This document shows, one piece after another, positions 58,412 through 64,000 of a stretch of DNA of 64,000 bases (the first letter of the stretch is position 1; every line of letters begins with the position of its first letter). Position numbers and translations under genes: made by a program. The notes below the pieces were generated by a model. The model ran no database searches. It had not been told where the DNA came from and saw nothing but the letters and a program-made list of their open reading frames with translations. This DNA is from Bretschneidera sinensis (taxonomy: Eukaryota; Streptophyta; Magnoliopsida; Brassicales; Akaniaceae), in contig CM043698.1 of NCBI GenBank assembly GCA_023935145.1, positions 142,369,001-142,433,000 on the forward strand. Direction: 5' to 3'.

Positions 58412-59756
58412 CTATCGTGGCCCGATGTATTCTTTTAGATGCCCTCGATTGATGAGGGCCTCGATCTGATTTTTTAAGGCCTTACATTCTTCCGTATCAT
58501 GGCCGAAGTTTCTGTGGAACCTACACCAAGTATTGCGATCCGGGTTGAGGTTCGGCGGCCTTGGAGGCCATTGCAAGAGGTCCCTGTCATGAATCTGCAT
58601 CAGAATGTTGGTCCTGGAGGCATTCAGTGGTGCGTAGCTGTGGATTTGCCCCGGAGTTCTGGCTCTGGTTCCGTAGGTTGCAAGAGTTCGGGATCTATCC
58701 TCGAAAGGCCTGAGGGTTCTGGGTTTCTCCTCGCGAAACAGCCGCTTAGAGGGTTCAAGGCTGGGACTAGTGGGGCCTCTCTTCCTTTTTTCCGTATCTC
58801 CTTCGCGTTCTCTTCGGAATGCTTGATCATCTTCTGCTAGCATGTATTTTTCGGCCCGCGCCAAGACTTCATTCATGTCCATAGGCGGACGTCTGATGAG
58901 TTTTGAGCTGAAGAATCCGGATCTTAATCCATTTTTGAATGCCAGGAGCTGAACATTGGGATCAAGGTTTGGGATCTCCCAAGCTGCAGTGTTGAATCTA
59001 GAAATATAGGCGCGAAGCTTCTCTCCTTTTGACTGGACAATATTAAACAGAGACTCCGAAGTTTTCTTGGGTCCTTTGCTGCTGATGAAATGTGAGGCGA
59101 ATGCATAGCTTAGGTCTTTGAAGGTGCGAATACCCCCGGTTTCAAGCGGGAATACCACGTCCCAGCCGCTTTCTCTAGGGTTAATGGAAACGCTCGGCAC
59201 ATTACAGGGTCCGAATGTCTATGGAGGGTCATTGTGGTTCGGTAGTGCTGGAGGTGATCTAAGGGATCTGTGGATCCATCGTAAAGTTTGATTTGTGGCA
59301 TCCGAAAATTGTGTGGGAGGGGGGCGTCAAGGACTTCTTGTATGAAAGGTGGGTCCTGTACGTCGAGATCATCACTAATACTGTGGCCGCGTTCTTTAAA
59401 CGCCTCATTGATGCGTCCCTCTATGTCCTCGATCCGTTGCCAAACCCTTCGCTGTTCTTGGGCACGGGACTCTCTCTGAACTTGGCTGAGGGGGGTGAGT
59501 GGGTCGCCGAGCAGACATCCGCTGGTGGGCGGCGGTCAGTGGAAACATCGTGACCTGGTTCCAGCGATGGGAGTGGCAGCGTCCGCTGAGGTCTCCCGCG
59601 AACTTCGGCAGCCAGATCGGCCACCAGGTGTGCAAGCTCTGCGAATTGCGCTTGGAGCGTGCCTTCATTCGGGTGAACTTCGGGTTCGGCTGAAGAACTG
59701 TCTCCCGATCGTAGCACGCGAGCGCCTAGATCCCTGGCGGGTGTTTTTGGAGGCAT
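58412..59756 (-). pseudogene. Gypsy gag, frameshifted
   Basis: Gag is spread over three frames. 59421-59756 begins MPPKTPARDLGARV and holds a Leu/Ala-rich helix. 59110-59301 has KLYDGSTDPLDHLQHY, typical of the retrotransposon gag domain start. 58412-59200 has TFKDLSYAFASHFISSKG and LRAYISRFNTAAWEI, then an Arg-rich tail ending in DTEECKALKNQIEALI. At least two frameshifts separate them, and an in-frame TAG near 58412 ends gag in the frame that continues into the protease. It forms the particle core in working relatives. Confidence 0.85.
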
Positions 59757-59811
59757 GCTAACAGATGAGTTCTTTCGACTTCTTCGCTGTTACTGTCAGC
59801 GAGAGATGTGG

Positions 59812-59836
59812 TTTCCCACGGACGGCGCCAATCTGT
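59812..59836 (-). other. Gypsy primer-binding site
   Basis: On the minus strand, four bases after the LTR end, TTGGCGCCGTCCGTGGGAA follows. The TGGCGCC start is the type complementary to the 3' end of a tRNA used by many plant Tat/Athila gypsy elements (often given as tRNA-Asp or tRNA-Arg). Confidence 0.8.
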
Positions 59837-60474
59837 TGATGCCAAAAATGAGTGTTGCTGAGCTGGATGGTTAGCCTGTAGAAGTACCTGCACAGAGAAA
59901 GGGAGATTAGCTATTGGGGTCGACGGAGGGGATGCCTCCGAGGATGCTCCGATGCTTAAGTTAGCAAAAGCTCAAGGTTGTATGTGTTTAAAACTGAAAA
60001 GCTCCCTTCCCTTTGGACCGCTTACCAAGTCCTTTTATAGAGTTTCGGAGGCGGTAATATTCGGAGGCGGTAGTGGATCGGGGCGGCTGTGACAGGATAT
60101 CCCAACTGGGTTGGGTAATGATGCCTATGAGGCCCAGCTAGGAAGCTGAGAACCGTTCAATAGGGCTTTTGCCTTGTTGGCTTACTCCAGAGCCGTCTAT
60201 GCGTAAGACGGTGTTTAGATCTGACGTCCCAACTTGGTTGGGTAATGATGGTTCGGACGGCGGTGGTGACGTGGAGACCCAGCTGGAGCCAAGATATCCC
60301 TGAGGGCGGTCATGACCTGGAGGCCCAGCTGGAGGCAATGATGCCCTGAAGGGCGGTCATGACCTGGAGGTCCAACTGTCTGGGCCTGAATTGTCCGCGT
60401 GTCTCTTTGAATTCTGGGATCACGATGATCCACGTGTCCTCCTCCTATTGGAGTGTCATGTTTTGGTAGTATCA
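59837..60474 (-). repeat. Gypsy 5' LTR (638 bp)
   Basis: Near-identical partner of 49259-49896. On the minus strand it carries a TATA box (CTATAAAAGG, about 60031-60040), the probable start of the element's own transcript. The sequence outside it ('aaaagcattactg') is RGTB intron. Confidence 0.95.
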
Positions 60475-61154
60475 AAAAGCATTACTGAATATACAAATTT
60501 CTGGCCTAAAAGATCTTAGACAGGTAAGAATATCATACACTCAATAAAAGAATGGATATGGAAAATTAAAAAAAAAAAGGTACTATTAGATACCAGCTAC
60601 TCCACAATATGTATGGAAGACATCAACAGCATCGTCAGGTCTATCTGAAATTCCTCCATTTTCCATGTCCTGCAAGTTCCAAACATAAAAGAAGTGACAT
60701 ACCAGGGTTCAATGAGATTATTTTCAAGGAAAAAAAGGCCTCTCCGGTTTGACATAAACCTGACGGTCCAAGATGAACTTAACAAGCTTCTCTTTGTTGA
60801 TCCAATGAACTCTGTCAATCATGATCAAGCTTGAAAGAACCCACCATGAGTAGCAAACCTGAAGTGATTCAACATGTGTCATAACAAGTAGAGTCTAAGA
60901 AGTTCCTGTAAGAAAAAAACTGGCTTTGAAAGAATACCCACATCAGGAAGTTTCTCAGGACGCCAATTTAAACCTCCAGATTTGACTTGCCGATCACATA
61001 ACCACCAACCGAGTAGGTCCTTGTCAACGTGATGCAGAGCCCCCATGATAGCAAGAGCACCCACACAACAAAAAACTGCAGTTATATTAGGCAGCGAGAA
61101 GCTTTAACTTTTTGCACCTAATTTTGGCATGGAAACAGCACAAATGCATATTTA

Positions 61155-61266
61155 GGTATTGTTTGGGATCTTCTTAAAGCTTGATTTAAGCAAGTTTACT
61201 TAAATTGCCTTGAACCATTTAAGCAAACTTGTTTAAATCAAGCTTTAAGAAATCCCAAACAACGCC
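61155..61266. mobile_element. Tourist-like (PIF/Harbinger) MITE, near-perfect hairpin
   Basis: 112 bp with ends GGTATTGTTTGGGAT and ATCCCAAACAACGCC, flanked on both sides by TTA, the 3-base target duplication typical of PIF/Harbinger elements. Almost the whole length pairs with itself ('cttaaagcttgatttaagca' against 'aaatcaagctttaag'). It lies in an intron of the RGTB-like gene, between the exons at 61075 and 62425. Confidence 0.9.
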
Positions 61267-61269
61267 TTA

Positions 61270-62420
61270 ATGTCTTGTAGAAACAATTATCATGTGAAAG
61301 CTCAAAAAAATCTGTGAACTTGAACATATAAATATACTGTAGAAGTAGTGACCCAAAAAATAAATTGAAAGTGCAGTTCTAGAAATGTCCGTGTTCCCTC
61401 AACAGTTCATCAAACAATTTTGCAGATAATATGAAAGATCACAAATAGTTTTGCAATGATAACAAGGCCTAAGTATATGACCTTAGCATCATTATTGCGC
61501 ACAGGTTTCACCATATAATATCACTCGTCAAAACTTCAGTCACGTATTTGACCAAATTTAGCAAGGCCAAAGGTGTAATATGGATTGCGCAATCATGGAT
61601 GGCAAGAAACAGTAAACTATAAGCACATCACATATCTGGCATTCCTTGTACGAACTTAAGTAAGATTATTTAGGTCTACAGAGGATTTCTGGTTCATGTA
61701 ACTAAGAAACATTTCAGATTCGCAGAGTGATTTTAGTTTAAAAAATCAACATCTTTAGGTCTAAAAAGGATTAAAGAAGTACAGTAAGAATACTAAAAGT
61801 TACTTTTGTTAAAAAAATTCAAGCTCTATGTGACGCAATTTGATGTCTCTAATGGGGAAGGACGCTTCTATTTGAACATTATTGATTAACTAAAACATTG
61901 TTGAAGATGAGCGTGAAGGAGGATTTTGGCAGGGGTATCATCACTAAAAGGACGTGCTTTATAGTATTTAGTATGATCCGTGAAAGAAGTTTTGAGAAGT
62001 ATGAATAACAGAATTGTTGACTGACGCACGAAGATGACGCACTTGGTAACAGAGGTCATTTAGGTAAACTTAATGAAATAGAAACAACCTTCAGCTACTC
62101 TCGATGTCTGTTTATGATAGCAGCCCTTCTCAATTCAGGGGGTTGGATGATCTGTTTTCTGAGTAGAAAAGATCGAAAACTATTAATTAAAATTGGAGAA
62201 GCACTCACTCTATTTTGTCTTCAGCGCACTCGCAAATATAAGTGTTTTTTTTACTTTAAATCTCTCTCCTTTTAATTTTTTTAAACCTTATAATTAAAAG
62301 CACGAGCTACTCAAATATTGTGATTATGTACAGAGAACAAACTATACACTGATACTCAACTTGTTAATATGTAATCAGAAACTAAAATCTTTTAAAACAA
62401 GTCAAGCGTATGTGTGTATC
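61270..62420. other. RGTB intron, missing-exon region
   Basis: This intron was searched for the absent exon (family residues of the helix before SHAGQ) on the minus strand, and nothing matching was seen. No other feature is recognised. Confidence 0.45.
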
Positions 62421-63639
62421 ATACGTTGCCCAGCATGAGACTCTGCACAAGTCAAGCAGATTTCAGATTTGGATTTACCAATTTCAAAACATATAAGAGG
62501 AAAATATAACATGTGATCTAGGGAAAAGATACCGTGTATCCACTTCACCCCACATATCCCCTGAAAAGGACCCATCTTCATTCTGCAACCCAGCAATATC
62601 TAAATTCATGTTTAAGAAAAAATGATGATTTTGTTACAGACCTTTTCTTTTTTGGTTCTAAACAAATATAGCATACTTACAAGCCAGTAAAGTTGGTATT
62701 TATGAGAACAATGTCATGATAGTTATGGAAATTGCTATAATAATTGATTTCCTAACAGACAAATAATCGCATACGTCATAACAGAAAATCACCAATGAAA
62801 TGCAAACAATCCCACCATATGTTGTGCCAAAGGATACAACTTGCTACTTTATCAACATCCAGAATATCTAGTTTGTCAAAGAGAGCCAAAACTTGCACAG
62901 CGCTGAGGGTATACAATATATGGGGGTCGTGTCCAACGTTACCAGCAAACCCACCTGCATAACAGTAACTATCATTATTCATCATTTACTAAGATCCCTG
63001 ATTGTTTTGAAATTTAATCTTCCACCTGACAATAACTTTGAAGCAAAGTATGAGTTTGGTGCGGCTAACCATAACAATTTGGTCCAGAGAATTATTAGCA
63101 CCAATAACATATCCTTATTCTGTTTCTTCTCTTTTCTTTTCTTTTCTCTGTTTTTTTTTTTTGTTGGGGAGGGGGGTTGGGTTGATGATAAGAGTGGATT
63201 ATCACTATAACTAAATAATTTTTTTTGATAAGTACCACTATAACTAATGATAAGAGGGATTAGATGAAATTGAAGATGAATACAAGGTAAATAATACTGA
63301 ACTTGTTTACATACCAGACTCCTGTTGGCACTTCATAACCCATGAAATAACTTCATCAGAATCAACAGTGTCAAGCTTTCCTAGAATGTCAAGAGTAGTC
63401 AATCCCCAGTATGCACCATTCATTCTCAGACGCTCCATCACAACAGATTCAAAGCTGTCCTTTCTCTGATAATTTGATCAACCCACTAATGTATGTATAT
63501 TGGACTTTTTGAGAGACACAAACAAAACCAAATGTACTTAAGCAGGGGGAAAAGAAAAGATACAATATCAACTAAACAGACCTTTTCAACAGATAAAATG
63601 TATTGAACATGCTTGTCCGCTACAAGATCCCCCATCTGT

Positions 63640-64000
63640 CATCCATTGCAAAAATTTATTTTAGTACCTTTACAATCAACAGATAGAATGGTTCAATTAA
63701 ATTTGACAGAGAGTAGACTTTTGAATTGAAAAAGAGAGTAACCTACCATTATCTATTGTTTTGCTATTAATATTTAATGATATGTTTTCTGCAGGTGATT
63801 CTTTAGGAAACCTAAGTTCTAGAATTAATCAGATCTACAACTCAATGAAGAAAATTAGTGTATGGTGCCAAAGAAAACGAGAGAAAGTGTAAGAAAAACA
63901 GTTACCATGACGTGAACATATATATATAAAAGAGAGAGAGAGAGAGTATTTTTGGGAATAAAAAGTAAGAAGTCCACTTTCTTTTTTTAGTGAAATGACA
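63640..64000 (-). promoter_or_regulatory. RGTB 5' leader region with (GA)n run
   Basis: This lies upstream of the RGTB start codon. An acceptor-like 'gacag' directly precedes the ATG, so the leader is probably split by an intron. A mixed (TA)n/(GA)n run lies at about 63919-63947. No TATA box can be assigned with confidence. Confidence 0.4.

Larger units (their letters stand above)
49259..60474 (-). mobile_element. Ty3/gypsy Tat-lineage LTR retrotransposon, 11.2 kb
   Basis: A complete-length element on the minus strand within the last RGTB intron. Order from its 5' end: LTR (60474-59837), primer-binding site, gag (59756-58412), protease/reverse transcriptase/RNase H/integrase (58282-54383), an antisense extra gene (52072-54185, plus strand), a minisatellite array (about 50016-51602), a polypurine tract and the 3' LTR (49896-49259). 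The second RNase H domain between reverse transcriptase and integrase, and the antisense gene 3' of integrase, are known marks of the Tat lineage. gag and pol contain stops and frameshifts, so this copy cannot make its own full proteins; it may be mobilised by others. It lies in the same orientation as the host gene. Confidence 0.93.
48967..63635 (-). pseudogene. RGTB: Rab geranylgeranyl transferase beta subunit gene, damaged
   Basis: Minus-strand exons match the beta subunit of Rab geranylgeranyl transferase, the catalytic prenyltransferase subunit that attaches geranylgeranyl to Rab GTPases. The exons are 63582-63635 (MGDLVADKHVQYILSVEK), 63315-63465 ([18 protein letters not shown]), 62838-62954 ([18 protein letters not shown]), 62533-62599 ([17 protein letters not shown]), 62425-62442 (SHAGQ only), 60942-61075 ([20 protein letters not shown]), 60760-60858 ([19 protein letters not shown]), 60594-60669 ([20 protein letters not shown]) and 48967-49055 ([20 protein letters not shown], stop TAA). 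Most junctions keep GT/AG and phase. The exon encoding the conserved Cys-rich helix region before SHAGQ is almost entirely missing, which breaks frame. The last intron holds an 11.2-kb gypsy element. The gene is probably non-functional, although the remaining codons are well conserved. Confidence 0.85.

Noticed and set aside
1..64000. Assignment to a particular species, or organelle or viral inserts
   Set aside because: Gene families and repeats point to a dicot nuclear genome, but no diagnostic sequence allows a species name. I saw no plastid, mitochondrial or pararetrovirus coding regions.

Overview
The window is plant nuclear DNA from a dicot, probably a woody one. It is AT-rich, has GT-AG introns, and is full of plant-type transposable elements (LINE, Ty1/copia, Ty3/gypsy of the Tat lineage, SINE, Stowaway, Tourist and other MITEs). 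Its gene families are typical of angiosperms. I cannot name the species from sequence alone. Exon calls come from reading both strands by eye against remembered family motifs, so splice coordinates outside clear GT/AG sites are approximate.

Layout. 1-7 kb: no intact gene; a dispersed duplication (128-957 and 5030-5880), a LINE RNase H remnant, a tRNA-Ala relic and a degenerate transposon. 7.6-8.5 kb: an intact single-exon PP2C-type phosphatase gene (minus strand). 8.8-9.2 kb: a retroelement RNase H fragment. 10.9-16.9 kb (minus): a decayed gene for DNA polymerase delta subunit 3 (POLD3-like), cut by an LTR fragment and carrying a Stowaway MITE. 17.6-20.5 kb: a dead LINE (plus). 23.7-28.7 kb (minus): a broken gamma-glutamyl hydrolase (GGH) gene with an in-frame stop and missing exons. 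30.0-31.8 kb (minus): an intact three-exon NAC transcription factor of the FEZ type with a duplicated leader/promoter. 35.6-40.3 kb: a 4.6-kb imperfect palindrome built from part of an LRR receptor kinase gene of the malectin-domain class; the LRR exons follow to 42.9 kb (minus). 44-48 kb: MITE copies and a truncated copia element. 49.0-63.6 kb (minus): a Rab geranylgeranyl transferase beta-subunit (RGTB-like) gene whose last intron contains an 11.2-kb Ty3/gypsy Tat-lineage element.

The gypsy element (49,259-60,474) has two 638-bp LTRs that appear to differ at one base, so it is young. It has a primer-binding site, a polypurine tract, gag and pol broken by stops and frameshifts, and, on the opposite strand between integrase and the 3' LTR, an extra gene. 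That gene splices into a continuous 643-codon reading frame. It has its own TATA box and sits downstream of a 1.6-kb dimeric 49+49-bp minisatellite carrying repeated ACGT-core (G-box/ABRE-like) motifs.

Taken together, PP2C, POLD3, GGH, FEZ, LRR-RLK and RGTB are all on the minus strand. Four of the six are partial or broken while keeping their introns. This looks like a chromosomal block decaying after a duplication, with only PP2C and FEZ kept whole. The most unusual objects are the receptor-kinase palindrome (a possible long-hairpin small-RNA source) and the array-driven antisense gene of the gypsy element.
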